A program made the position numbers and the translations under genes. Below are positions 23,402 through 33,615 of a DNA stretch of 64,000 nt, one piece after another. The notes below the pieces were generated by a model. That model saw nothing but the letters and a program-made list of their open reading frames with translations, had not been told where the DNA came from and did no database searches. This stretch comes from Periconia sp. R9002 (Eukaryota; Ascomycota; Dothideomycetes; Pleosporales; Periconiaceae), in contig JAMAHW010000020.1 of the NCBI GenBank assembly GCA_023627715.1, positions 186,001 to 250,000 on the forward strand, given 5' to 3'. The first letter of the stretch is position 1. The number at the start of each line of letters is the position of its first letter.

Positions 23402-23743
23402 TTATTTAGATCGTCGCAAACAAACGGTTTTTTGTTTTGCACTTGTCGCATTTGGCATTGAACAGATGGCAATTATCTTTGCCAATACCTTGCCGAGCCT
23501 AGGTCGATGTGTGCATGAATTCGGATCCATTGCTAATTTAAAAAAAAAAATCTCACCAGCAAACGAATAAGCGACGCTTGCGACTGCTGGATCATCAAAT
23601 ATTGGATCGGAGCTCAAAATGGAAGCGAATCCGTCCGCCGAACTACCGCAATCGTACAGTCGTAACTGCAATGGACGCCTAGTTTGGTAGAGATGAAAGC
23701 GAAGCTGTCGAGATTTGGGATTGTTCGTATGTAGTATTTCCAT
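23402..23743 (-). CDS. Possible small hypothetical protein (113 aa)
   Basis: An ATG-started open frame of 113 codons immediately upstream of the NACHT gene on the same strand, ending about 150 bases before its start codon. The middle (residues about 10-65) has protein-like composition (RRPLQLRLYDCG, DDPAVASVAYSFAGE), but the second half contains a run of ten or so T codons' worth of homopolymer (FFF) and looks less natural. No family recognised. It could equally be chance, or the 5' part of an unrecognised spliced gene. Confidence 0.25.
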   Translation of the reverse strand: MEILHTNNPKSRQLRFHLYQTRRPLQLRLYDCGSSADGFASILSSDPIFDDPAVASVAYSFAGEIFFFKLAMDPNSCTHRPRLGKVLAKIIAICSMPNATSAKQKTVCLRRSK

Positions 23744-24188
23744 AATTTGAATGTGTTCCTGGATGACTAGGAAGAGGGCTGTTTATATACAGCAAGTCAA
23801 ATCCTAAGTATGCTGAATTAGCGTCGCTACCATTGACCTACATGTGCAGAATGATACGGCAGATGGAAACAGTAAATACAAACCATTCTTTAGTAGAGCG
23901 CTGTTGCCTTGTATCTTTACATGACGAAAGTAGTAACCTCAACCAGGACACGCACAGAAGTGCCTCTTTCCCTCCCTCTCTGTTGTGTCTGTACCTTCTC
24001 TTTCACTCGAGACTTTTTTCTCTCGTGCTGCGTTTGCAATGCGCCTCTCAACTTTCATCCGCCCGTTTGCTGTGCATACAGACTCGGTGGAAAACCACCT
24101 TGTCCACCCCTCGTTCAACCATTGTTAGTAATTATCCCCAGTATAAACACAACAAGCCATCAATTCCAAAACCTGCGGGCCTCACACC
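23744..24188. other. Intergenic, divergent promoter region
   Basis: About 450 bases between the minus-strand frames and the plus-strand gene at 24189. A pyrimidine-rich stretch at 23960-24025 (CTTTCCCTCC, CTTCTCTTTC) precedes the plus-strand start and is probably its leader. No gene seen. Confidence 0.5.
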
Positions 24189-25087
24189 ATGGAAGATCTC
24201 GAAAACGGCATTCTTCCTGTGAGTATCCATATTTCGAAACGCCTGCTGGCGTGGTTGTTGACTAAATGGACGACCAGATACCGCAAAGCTTTAGTGAAGC
24301 GAAACATTCGGACGCAACATGTATATTTTTCTTTAGGTGCGTACCAAGATGCACACTGTGCTCTCCTCAAGAGCTGCATCCACTGGGCTAACCTGACTGA
24401 AAACTGCACAGCGGTTCAGACAAGAAAGGCGAGGCGCGCAGAAAACTCGAGCTAGAGTGGGACAGCGTTCCTCTCGTAAACCCGAGATACGGCGAAAATG
24501 GTCCTGGTGCAATCGATGTGACACATCAGTTTCTCCTGGTATACATTACAGACTTCTTCCCGGACGAAACGGATTTTGTCTACGTAATCCCAAGCGGTGA
24601 GAGGACGAGGTTTCTCCTGGGAACGTACAGTGGGAAGACGTACGACCGACCGTGCTTTGCGACACCCATCACGGTGTATACCTGTGAGGAAATATTCGAT
24701 AGTCCTGGATTGAAAGAGGTTCACATGGAGAAGACATCGAAGACAGACACGAAGGGCCTGAAGTGGAAATACCTCTATGAGTCGGGAGTGAAGGCATGGG
24801 AGCAGATGGAGTTCAGCCAGGAGAAGCTTGACGCTATCAAGATATCGGAGGCGGCAGCCATTGCGGCTTGGAGAGCGGACACGAATCCAGAGATGCAGCC
24901 TTCGCCGAGTAGTCCCCAATCGAGTGGCGAGGATGACAAGGATGAGAAGGAGGAAGATGTGCGGAGCGACTACGAGGAGGATATGAGAGATTATGAGCTC
25001 TCGAGAGATGTAGACGTTGCAGAGGAGGGCTCAGATGACGGGTCTAATCACGATGATGGCAAAGACGAGGACGTGTTCATGTCCTGA
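24189..25087 (+). CDS. Hypothetical protein with acidic C-terminal tail (254 aa)
   Basis: No family recognised. The best model has exons 24189-24218, 24278-24336 and 24412-25087. Intron one (59 nt) has GTGAGT and a TGACTAA branch; intron two (75 nt) has GTGCGT and GCTAAC; this is the only splice combination I found that joins the ATG to the long frame. Residues about 30-190 look globular and start GSDKKGEARRKLELEWDSVP, with VTHQFLLVYITDFFPDETDF and ERTRFLLGTYSGKTYDRP. The last 65 residues are Asp/Glu/Ser-rich with many repeats of acid residues and look disordered. It may be nuclear or chromatin-associated by composition, but that is a guess. The third exon is solid; the first two are less certain. 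Confidence 0.65.
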
Positions 25088-25983
25088 CACGACGCGCGTG
25101 GGGGAGTCGGTGGGGTCCAGCCAGGCACATGCAGGACAGAACAGGGCAGGATGAGCAACGTGCAGGATACTTGACCGAAGACAATGGAGGTACAAAGTCC
25201 GGATTTACGGGAGCTGATTTTTTGGATAAAGGGGCCTGGGTACCAGACTGATGCACGTCTAAGGGAAAGGTGAGATGAAGTTTAGCCATGGTTGTCGACG
25301 AGTTGGATTGATGGGATCAATGACGAAGGTCACATGGGGTGGGTATGCATAATATCCGGATTCGGCACAGAACAGGACGGCACATTACCATCCATAACTA
25401 ATTGACTGACTGTTGATGACGTTGGTGATGTCGAGTCAAGGTCGTGACTCGGTGGAGTGCTTCACACATGTAGGTAAGTTAGAGATACCGCAAGCAGGCA
25501 CTAGCCATACACACAGCCACTACGACACTGTACCAACCATCGTTCGTGCGTGGCCTTGGTACAAAGACCAAAAGCTTGTCAAAGCTTGTTTGGCTTCCTC
25601 TTGCTTCTCATTAGCCTCAGCCCCAGCCCAGCCTCAGCCCAGCCCCAGAGGGTCCTCTCCAGCCTCAATTCCCCCAACGCCTGTCGAGTAACCCTCCCCT
25701 CCACGCCCTATGCCGTTGCCATCCGACCAGCAAGAACAAAACAAGACAAGGCAGGTAAAACGATCCAAAAGACTTTGCAACGAGCCCCCGCCAGTCTGCA
25801 GATCCGCATCGTAGCCCAGTGCGACAGTACCCTTGGTACCCGCCTGTGCCGTGCGTGCTTTGCCTTGTTTTCCTGCGCCGCTTGTGCTGATTGCGGCTGC
25901 CGCATACATCTTCCCACCACCCTCTTGCTTTGCGACCGGCGCACTCGCTCACTCCTCAACCCCTTTCCGAACCTATCCTCACC
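25088..25983. other. Intergenic, C2 gene leader with CAGCC-rich tract
   Basis: About 900 bases. From 25618 to 25653 there is a degenerate CAGCCC/CAGCCT repeat, and the region up to 25983 is C- and CT-rich, consistent with a long 5' UTR of the downstream C2 gene. Long open frames here start in odd positions and overlap each other; none is supported. Confidence 0.5.
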
Positions 25984-27873
25984 ATGGCAGACCAAACTCC
26001 CCAACAGTCACAACAGCCTTCCCAAGCCGAGTCTGCCAACGGGAACCATTCCGCGCATGCAAATGCGACCGCGGACAAGACCGAGGAGAAACTGGACGCC
26101 TCCGCCGACGGCGACGAGGGTCCTCCACCAAAGCCGCTCAAAACAAGGACCAGCTCCAGCAAGAAGGAAAAACAGCCAGCGGGCGGTTTCGACGACACAC
26201 CCATCCCCTATGCGCCCCCAGGCTACACCATCAAAGTCACCTTCCACCGCGCCTCCAACCTGCCTCTCGCCGACATCAACACCCTTTCCGCTGATCCCTT
26301 CATCGTAGCCGAGCTCATCACTTCGCTCCCCACCCGTCACAAAGAAGACCCTCCCCTACAATTGCGCACGCCGACGATCCGCCAGAACACCGATCCAGTA
26401 TGGAACACAGAGTGGATAATAGCCAACGTGCCCGCCTCGGGCTTCAGACTCAAGTGTCGCATCTACGACGAAGACCCCGCTGACCACGATGACCGCCTAG
26501 GCAACGCGCACGTAGTTGTAGATTCCCTGGACGACCAATGGCCTGGCATAAAGGAACAGCGCTATCCGATTAAAAAGCGCATGGGCAGTAAACGCGCATA
26601 CCTGTTGAGGGCGGTGGCCGTGTGCTTTAATAAGGTTCAGCACATGAGCGGCTCTCTCTATGTTAGTGTGGAGCTTTTAGGCAAGACGGAAGATGAAAAC
26701 GGAGGACGAGTCTACACAGTAGGCCCTCAATTCTGGATAAGGCATTATTCTCCCATGCTGGGGCGCCTGCTGGGGCAAAAAGAACCCAACACCGAGTCGT
26801 CGTCGTCGTCGCAGTCCAAAGGCAAATCCAAAGCACCACAGCGCTACAATTTCCAAGCCAACGAGATGCAGTTGCGGGGTCCCGTGCCTGAGGCCATGTA
26901 TCATCGCTACGTCGAGTTTAAACCCTTCGTGAAATCCATGTTCACAGCCAAAGGCGTCCGAGGCTTCATTCTATCCAAAGCTCTCCACCACCAACATGCC
27001 CGTGTATACAACTTTGACCGCGAAACCGAGTATGAGACGTTACCAGGGCCGTGCAAGGAATTCACTCAGAAGTTCTTAGAACTTGTGCATTACGATCAGG
27101 GTGGTCGTATCTTCACTTATGTTTTAACGCTGGATGCTCTGTTCCGCTTTACTGAGACAGGGAAGGAGTTTGGCATTGACATGTTGTCCAAGCACACGAT
27201 GCACAGCAACGTTGCCGCGTACACTGCCTTTTCTGGGGAGTTCTTCATCCGGCGACTCAAATACCCTTCCATGAAGCCACCTGAGGAAGGAGGCCACAAC
27301 TCCTCGCATCCACCCGATACTATCTCTGGTGGACCTCCACAAGACGAACCCACCAAAGATCCTTCTTACTACGAGTTGATCATTGACAATGACTCGGGTA
27401 CATACCGACCCAATGCGAAGCTGCTTCCACAACTCAAATCGTTCTTTGAAGCAAATTTCCCGGGTTTGAAGATTGTGACCCTCGATTGCCAAGGGGATGC
27501 CGAGAAGATGGAGAAGCTAAAAGAAGAGCAGCGCGAACGTAAGAAGGTCGAGGGCGATCACATCGTCTATGCACAGGCTAGTCGGAGCAGCAGTATGAGT
27601 TCCAGTGACATCGAGGAGCTTGACCGCCTAGAGCAGCTGGGCGAACGGCCTGAGCCTCACCTGAGGCATCAACTTATGGGCGCAGTAGACGAGAGATTCG
27701 ATGCAGCTAAGATACATGCCAAAGCTTATAAGCCCGGCAACAACAGGGAGGCGTGGAAAGCAAAGAACCACCAACCCAAGCAAGACGATGCGCCTCAAGC
27801 ACAACCACCAACAGAGACCGAGAAGGTGGCAAATACCCACAGTCCGACAAGCACTGCAGAACCACCTAGGTGA
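25984..27873 (+). CDS. C2-domain protein (629 aa)
   Basis: A single-exon gene starting in a strong context (CTCACCATGG). Residues 1-75 are disordered and polar. A C2 domain covers about 81-185: YTIKVTFHRASNLPLADINTLSADPFIVAEL, then NTDPVWNTEWIIANVPASGF and RIYDEDPADHDDRLGNA, where the Asp residues fit calcium-binding loops. The remainder (about 190-540) is a conserved-looking region without a named domain (MSGSLYVSVELLGK, GPQFWIRHYSPMLGRLLG, KGVRGFILSKALHHQHARVYNFDRETEYE), then a charged, Lys/Glu-rich tail. Such proteins are found throughout filamentous fungi; role probably calcium- or lipid-dependent membrane association, but not established. The frame is open a further 31 codons upstream, without a better start. 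Confidence 0.9.
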   Translation: MADQTPQQSQQPSQAESANGNHSAHANATADKTEEKLDASADGDEGPPPKPLKTRTSSSKKEKQPAGGFDDTPIPYAPPGYTIKVTFHRASNLPLADINTLSADPFIVAELITSLPTRHKEDPPLQLRTPTIRQNTDPVWNTEWIIANVPASGFRLKCRIYDEDPADHDDRLGNAHVVVDSLDDQWPGIKEQRYPIKKRMGSKRAYLLRAVAVCFNKVQHMSGSLYVSVELLGKTEDENGGRVYTVGPQFWIRHYSPMLGRLLGQKEPNTESSSSSQSKGKSKAPQRYNFQANEMQLRGPVPEAMYHRYVEFKPFVKSMFTAKGVRGFILSKALHHQHARVYNFDRETEYETLPGPCKEFTQKFLELVHYDQGGRIFTYVLTLDALFRFTETGKEFGIDMLSKHTMHSNVAAYTAFSGEFFIRRLKYPSMKPPEEGGHNSSHPPDTISGGPPQDEPTKDPSYYELIIDNDSGTYRPNAKLLPQLKSFFEANFPGLKIVTLDCQGDAEKMEKLKEEQRERKKVEGDHIVYAQASRSSSMSSSDIEELDRLEQLGERPEPHLRHQLMGAVDERFDAAKIHAKAYKPGNNREAWKAKNHQPKQDDAPQAQPPTETEKVANTHSPTSTAEPPR

Positions 27874-28344
27874 CACTAAGTTTCATTGTTCATCATCTTA
27901 TCCAGCGTTCTTGTACTTGATACCACCTTCGCTGTCATCTTCTTTGTCCCGGTATTACCGGCTTCGTTTCACATTTTTTTACAGTATTTCGCGATTAAGC
28001 TGTGCACCATCGTCATCATTCATGAACGATAATCGATTGTGTGGACAAGGTGTTCATTATGGGGCCTGGCGTGCTCGTATCGAAAAAGAAAGATATACCC
28101 GCAGTTTTCTTTTGTTAACGCCTCACAACCTCACATTTTTTTTCCAGCAAGCTCATCGGCAGCAAATTCTCTTTTGTTTTTTCCGAATTCCAATTTCATA
28201 TAGTCGTTAGTGTAGTACCTTATTTCTGAAACCCCCATCTCTCATACAAAATGTCTAATATGAATCGTTAATGAAATCTGGGCCATCACATCATGTGCGA
28301 TTACTCTAGGGACTTGCTCATCAGTCTCTCTGTCTCCATCCCAA
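27874..28344. other. Intergenic between convergent genes
   Basis: About 470 bases, T-rich, between the 3' ends of the C2 gene and the decayed SnoaL-like gene. No gene seen. Confidence 0.5.
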
Positions 28345-28841
28345 TCACCCCTCCCTTCTCTCCCCTCCCGCATAAAACTCGCTCATGATCCTCTCATCGC
28401 CCACCCTCTTCGTAAACCCCACGGTCCTCTTCACAATCCTCCATCTTACACACACTCTCTTTCTTCCGCATCTACGCCATCTCACCTCATCTCAATACGA
28501 ACCCCAACCCCACCTTCCCCTCTCTCATCCTCACCACATACACACCAATCACACATCCCCTCCCACCCACACGCTCCCCTCACCAACACCTATCCCCAAG
28601 CCCCCACCAAAAAAACCAACGACAAAAACACTGCCAGAACGTACCTATTAGCAATCGCCTCCCTAATCTTCCCAACACCCCTTAACTCCTTATTAAACGG
28701 ATAGTCCGCCTCGACCTCCTCGTGGAATACATGGTCTAGGACGGCAAACTGCTTGGTGTCGAGGGCCTCGCAGTAGCGCGCGATGACGTTTTGGACCGCG
28801 AGGTGGTCGTGTGGGTTTATTATGGGTTGCAAGTGGGCCAT
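28345..28841 (-). pseudogene. SnoaL/NTF2-like protein lacking its central exon (98 aa if spliced)
   Basis: Exon one (28645-28841) encodes a good SnoaL-like N-terminus: DHLAVQNVIARYCEALDTKQ, then HEEVEADYPFN and REAIANR. The donor GTACGT at 28644-28639 is where homologues usually have an intron. The last exon (28345-28444) reads WRIVKRTVGFTKRVGDERIMSEF, the usual C-terminus, and splicing the two directly keeps frame. However, the expected middle (about 50-60 residues, including the usual THHxLTTQ-type strand) is missing. In its place lies a 200 nt tract almost free of G on the plus strand. The fold should not be functional without this segment, so I call a pseudogene; a real short protein, or a rearranged exon I failed to see, remains possible. 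Confidence 0.6.
28557..28579 (-). other. Predicted G-quadruplex motif
   Basis: On the minus (coding) strand four G runs of 4, 3, 3 and 4 are separated by loops of 7, 1 and 1 bases, within the canonical quadruplex pattern. It lies inside the intron-like tract of the SnoaL-like relic, in a 194-base stretch with only about seven G on the plus strand. Confidence 0.6.
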
Positions 28842-28989
28842 TGTGTTCTCTTCGCTCTTTGAAGGTGTCGTCCTTTTTCTAACTCGGTTTCGTTCGTTTT
28901 TTCTCGTTTCTGTGTGGGTTTGTTTGTTTCTGGGTACTTGACTTTGGGTCGACGGAGGGGGTGAGATGGGGTTTACGACAGGTACAAGA

Positions 28990-29010
28990 GATGATGATGA
29001 TGATGATGAT
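28990..29010 (+). repeat. GAT trinucleotide microsatellite
   Basis: Seven perfect GAT units just upstream of the SnoaL-like relic, inside its presumed promoter. Confidence 0.9.
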
Positions 29011-31716
29011 GTGTGAAGGGACAGGGTGAGTTCCTTTTAATGTTCGGGGACAGCGTCAATTAGCTTTCTGTCAAGTCGAACGAATTGCAAAAGAGAAAGA
29101 TAAAAAGATGACGTTCCCATCCGCGCGTGCACTTCCCGTATCTAGCTTGCCTTTATATGTACAGTAGGTACGTAAGTAACGTACAGCTACGCCTCCGGAG
29201 GACCCGTTATCGGAACCCCACCCCCGGACAAGTCTGGTCTGCAGCATGCCCGCGAACTCGAACGTGTAAGGCGCGTGTGTATGTATTTTGACGTCACTGG
29301 TTGACCAATGTACGTGCTGCAATTTTAGGTGTGGTTTTCGTTCTCGTGTTGGTGGTGGAGCTGCTTCTGTGCTATCCATCCATGTCAGTTCATAATGAGA
29401 TGGCTACGTGCAATTCACTCCGTCATGTGAGCGGCCTCGGGACGATATAGGTTTCAGTGGGAGAGATGAGAGATATTGATGACGACCTCCAACCCAAATC
29501 TAGGAGTAGTTGCAGGGGAAATCGGGGGTGAATCATTGGAATGTTGTGAACAGTTCTTCTCCCGCTCCATCCTCATTGACAACGTGAGGCGTAATACACG
29601 CTGGAAATCAGATTGATGCATGAATGGCCCCGCTTCTCACTCTCACCCAGCCAGCAATCCTGATTGGAGGCGATGGAGGGGAAGATGAGCGAAGAGGAGT
29701 GCAGCGGCGAGTAGATACCAGAGGTAATAAGCATGTACAACCCATCCTCTAATCAAAAATTCTTCATCGCATCAAGGACGCATTTTGTTTGGAATCGGGT
29801 GTCTATAAAGCCTCGATTGGTTTCAGGAATCCGGTCATATCGAGATAACATGGCTTCTCAACGCAGCTACTCGAGTGATCTGATACATTGCTGATCTCGA
29901 AACCTCCTGGAATTGAACGATACGCCCCGTGAAGGAAATGCAGCGTGGGCACATAGATCACACCTGCCACTTGTTGATATACCACAACGACGGTAACTTG
30001 CAATCGACGATAGCACTTTTCTTGCAAGACTGGAACAGGTCAGTGTCTATCTGTTGCTGGTTAGCACTTGAAGTCTGCATTTGTACACATGCACATACAG
30101 TATGTAGGAGTGCAGTAGAGAATTTGACTATGATTGTAAACCTATGAACTCCACTGTTTGTTCTGCGTTGAACGGGTGGCCACTGTCAACCACGATTGTC
30201 GACTTCATCGCCGTAGCACCTAGACACGAGAAGCCTCATGATACAGGCCGACAAACAACGAGATCCAACCCTTTGCGCCGTTGGAGGATTGTGTGAACAC
30301 GACGAGTGAAGCATGTACTCGTTTGTTTGTGTCTTCAACGTCGTCCGCAGACCGGTCGATCTCCAGGTCAACCGCACATGCATAACTCCTTACACGATTT
30401 CTCCGAACTTTTGCCCCACCAAATTAAAAAGACGGGAGGATTTCTATTTCTGCGTGAGATCTTCCAAGAATTCCCCACAGGAGCACTCTCCACTCCACAT
30501 TTGTATGTGGGAACAGATGACGCGGCGTCAGTCCGCCCTGGAATCTTCTTACGACGCCTACCCCATCCCATTTAATGACATAGGTAGCCCACGCAAAGCG
30601 CATTAAGCAGTTACCCACACGTCCTCCTTCTCCTTCATCATCACTTCGGCGTTACTCAGGGTACAGTGCATGTGCAAAACAAGTTTCGCAGCTAGGCTAT
30701 ACCCAGACGACGGGTCGAAACGGAGTGAGTGGGTTTTGGTTGACGTTTTGCTAGTGGGGGCCCCTCTCAGCCTCCAATAATCCACAAGATTAGTTAGTGC
30801 TTCGTTGGAATCGAAACCCCGGGAACTTGAGCGAAAAAAATGTGCCAATCTCCATTTCCATATCCATGGCGAGATTCCAGGCCAGGCCGTACCGCGGCCG
30901 CTTTGAGAAATTATGCAAAGCTTGTGATGTGACTGAAAGGAGAAAATCTCCGATGCACAAGGTATGGATAAGGCGAGCGAGCGAGCGAGCGCGCGAGGCG
31001 GAGGCCCCGAATTTCGGTCTATTTTTACGATGGGGGAGATCAAGCGGGTGGTGGTGACTGGAGAAGCGCAGGCTTATTGCTGGTATACCTACACGTTTAA
31101 TCCGAGGCTACTCTTTTGCGTTGAGGGGTGGGTAATGGCTGTGGCTTTTGAGGATTACGCGTTGAGGAACGACGATCATTTGGAGCAATTTAGCCTGGGC
31201 CAGCTCAACAGAGACATTCGGGATGGTGAAGCGAAGCAGTGAGAGAAGAAGCAAGATAGTGTCTTAGACTCGACGCGTGTAGAGATGTCACCAAGGCAAC
31301 GCAGAGGCATCATTGAAGTCTGTCACAACGTCTGGTGCATTCAACATGTCATGTGTGTCGCTGCAGGCGGGCGGCAGGGTAAGGGTGGGCAGCGTAGGCT
31401 AGACAACGCCACCCCGCAAGAGCCTCCAGCCATCTGCCGTATCCCTTATCGATAACTTGAGGCTACGGGCTAACATGCATTTCACGATCTGCGTCTGCTT
31501 CCCCCATGCCGGTACTGTACGCTTCGTGTGTAACCACCACGCGGAGGCTAGGCAGGTGCGAAACCTCAGTTGGATTCTACTACAGTATGCAAGCACTTGA
31601 TTAGCACGAAGTGGCAGCTTGTTCTCGCTCTTTCTTCGCGCAGACATTTGGGCGATCGTCACATGTAGTTAGACGAACGCTTTATCATCATAGCATGGGA
31701 AGGATTATTGCTTTCA

Positions 31717-31750
31717 TAATCAGATAATCATGTAATCATATAATCATATT
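31717..31750 (+). repeat. Imperfect AT-rich tandem repeat
   Basis: Four imperfect units containing TAATCA (AATCAGAT, AATCATGT, AATCATAT, AATCATAT) in a row. Confidence 0.7.
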
Positions 31751-33164
31751 AAGCATCAACATTGGGAAAATCGCTCGCTGTCATCGATGGCCCGGATCGT
31801 CAAGTATTGCCTTGTTTCAGCGCACGGTGTCAAAATTGCCATATCTCGGCTTACTCTGGTTGAGCTCGTGTATCAGGGTTTGCCGAGCATATGTAAGATG
31901 GTCTATGTAGGATTCCCAGGCCGCCCACGTACACAGAACAGTCCAAAGAATGAGCGAGAAGCACGCCACTTCAAGAAGGGGATAGAGGAACCACTGGGAA
32001 GGCGCCGGATGGATGCCAACATGTTCGCCCGGTCAAGAGTAACCCGTATGATTTTGAAGGTACCGTAACACACACCTCCCTCCCCAGGCTGTTGTTTACG
32101 AAAGTGCTGCTCGCCACCCCCGCAACGCAACATGGCCAAAAGAATGGTGGGGGGTTGGATGGAGGCAGGTGTGGTTGCAGCGTGTGGTTGGGTTGGGTTG
32201 TTTATTAATAAACGATTGATTGCCATGCATGCTATCATTCGTGTACTGTACTGTACAGTACGGTGGGTGGGTGTCGTGTGCGACTTCAGCCTTCGTGAAA
32301 TGACGCATGCAGGCGGGCCAGCCATCCCATCCCATGGCCTCGCATCCCGCCTCGTCCCGTCGATACCAACATTCAAACAGAAACGAGCAAAATTCAAAAC
32401 GGCAGCGACAGGCGGTTGACAGGTGATGGACAGCTGCGCATCACACCAACGACAAAAGATGGGAAACAAACATTGGAACGTGATGTTCATGTGTATGCAA
32501 GGGCCCGAGAAACTAAACAGGACAAGGACAGGCCGCCGGCTCCGTCATTCGCCACGCAGCGTGCGCCAAACTTAGCATCAAGCATTAGGATCGAGCATAG
32601 CCGTCCGCTAGCCAACGTATCGTCGGTGGAAGAAATTTTCTTTGGCCGGAGAAATACTGGGGCAGGAGATTCCAGATGCATGCCCGCGTAATAGGGGAGG
32701 CGGAGGATAGTCAGTCAAAGTACAGTCAAGTAGGTAACATTGATCCATAATGATACAGTACATTGGCAATGCGCCCGCAAATTTAGGAGGCAGACGGGGG
32801 CTGGCAAAGGGCTGGCAGAGGGCTGGATGGGGTTGGCATCGGGCGGTCCAGCTGCATCTTTTCGCTAGTAGGCCTTGCCCCTTGCGGACATGCCGCCCCT
32901 GCCCGCCTATACTGAGCTGCCTGTCGTGCCTGTCACTCGCCATGCTTGTGCTCGCTCGGGCCCCAGTGATAGACAGGAGGGTCGGTGGCTGTGGGTCCTA
33001 GGTTTCGGCTTGATATTTTCTGTGGGTCGCCTGTTGAGCGAAGGCCGGTGTTTGTGCTGTGCTGCGCTGCGTACGACTACGCCCCGCGCATGGTTGGAAC
33101 TTACCAGCCTCTGGCCTGGTGGTCGTGGTGGCCAAAGCATACCTATCTCCTTTTGTCCACCTGC

Positions 33165-33174
33165 AATATATATA
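33165..33174 (+). promoter_or_regulatory. TATA-like box of the small GPI protein gene
   Basis: AATATATATA sits 168 bases upstream of the ATG at 33342 and is followed by a long CT- and CA-rich leader ending AACAAACAACC. This layout is typical of strongly expressed ascomycete genes, in which a TATA-like element precedes a pyrimidine-rich start region. Confidence 0.5.
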
Positions 33175-33341
33175 CTTCACCCTCCACTGGCTCTCTGTTT
33201 TTCCTCCCATCCACAAACACACTCTCGCTTCAACCACCAGTACTTAATACAAACCGTCAATCGTTGTCGAATCCTCGATCTCCTATCATCCTCATCGACC
33301 TTTCGATCTCAACAAACAACCCCAAACAAACCACCATCAAA

Positions 33342-33615
33342 ATGCAGTTCTCCACCATCATCGTCGCTGCCTTCGCCGCCGTCGCCTCTGCCTCCTACGG
33401 CAACGGCACTGCTCCTGCCCCGTCTGGTACCGGTGTTGCTTCTCCTTCCGGTTCTAGCAAGCCTTCTCCCTCTGCTCCCTTCAACCGTAAGTCGACCTCG
33501 ATCCTCACTTGCTTGCCTGCAAATCCACTAACACATCCCAGCCAACGCCGCCGCTCCTACCGGTGCTTCCATCGCTATGCTCGTCGCCGCTGGTGGTGCT
33601 GCTCTGTTGCTTTAA
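33342..33615 (+). CDS. Small GPI-anchored secreted protein (72 aa)
   Basis: Exons are 33342-33486 and 33542-33615, with a 55 nt intron (GTAAGT...CCCAG, branch CACTAAC). Residues 1-18 (MQFSTIIVAAFAAVASAS) form a clear signal peptide. The mature part is short, rich in Ser, Pro, Gly and Ala, with an N-glycosylation site NGT and many candidate O-mannosylation sites. The C-terminus ASIAMLVAAGGAALLL is hydrophobic and ends at the stop, with small residues (N, A, A) before it, fitting a GPI omega site. It should end up on the plasma membrane or cell wall. The class is common and fast-evolving in fungi; no specific function can be given. Confidence 0.85.

Larger units (their letters stand above)
28842..33341. 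other. Gene-poor 4.5 kb region
   Basis: No frame with both an ATG and plausible codon use is seen on either strand. The region holds a GAT microsatellite (28990-29010), a GCGA tandem repeat near 30970-30996, an AATCAT tandem tract (31717-31750) and a GTACTGTACTGTACAGTAC palindrome near 32240-32258. A 102-codon ATG frame at 29071-29379 (minus) is weak. The right end is the promoter of the small secreted protein gene at 33342. A long regulatory region or non-coding RNA is possible but nothing in the sequence shows it. Confidence 0.5.

Noticed and set aside
29071..29379. 102-codon ATG frame upstream of the SnoaL-like relic
   Set aside because: No motif, and the second half reads like random translation; kept only as a note on the gap.
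30603..31043. 146-codon minus-strand frame in the gene desert
   Set aside because: The first codon is TTG, composition is not protein-like, and no splice-linked neighbours keep a frame.
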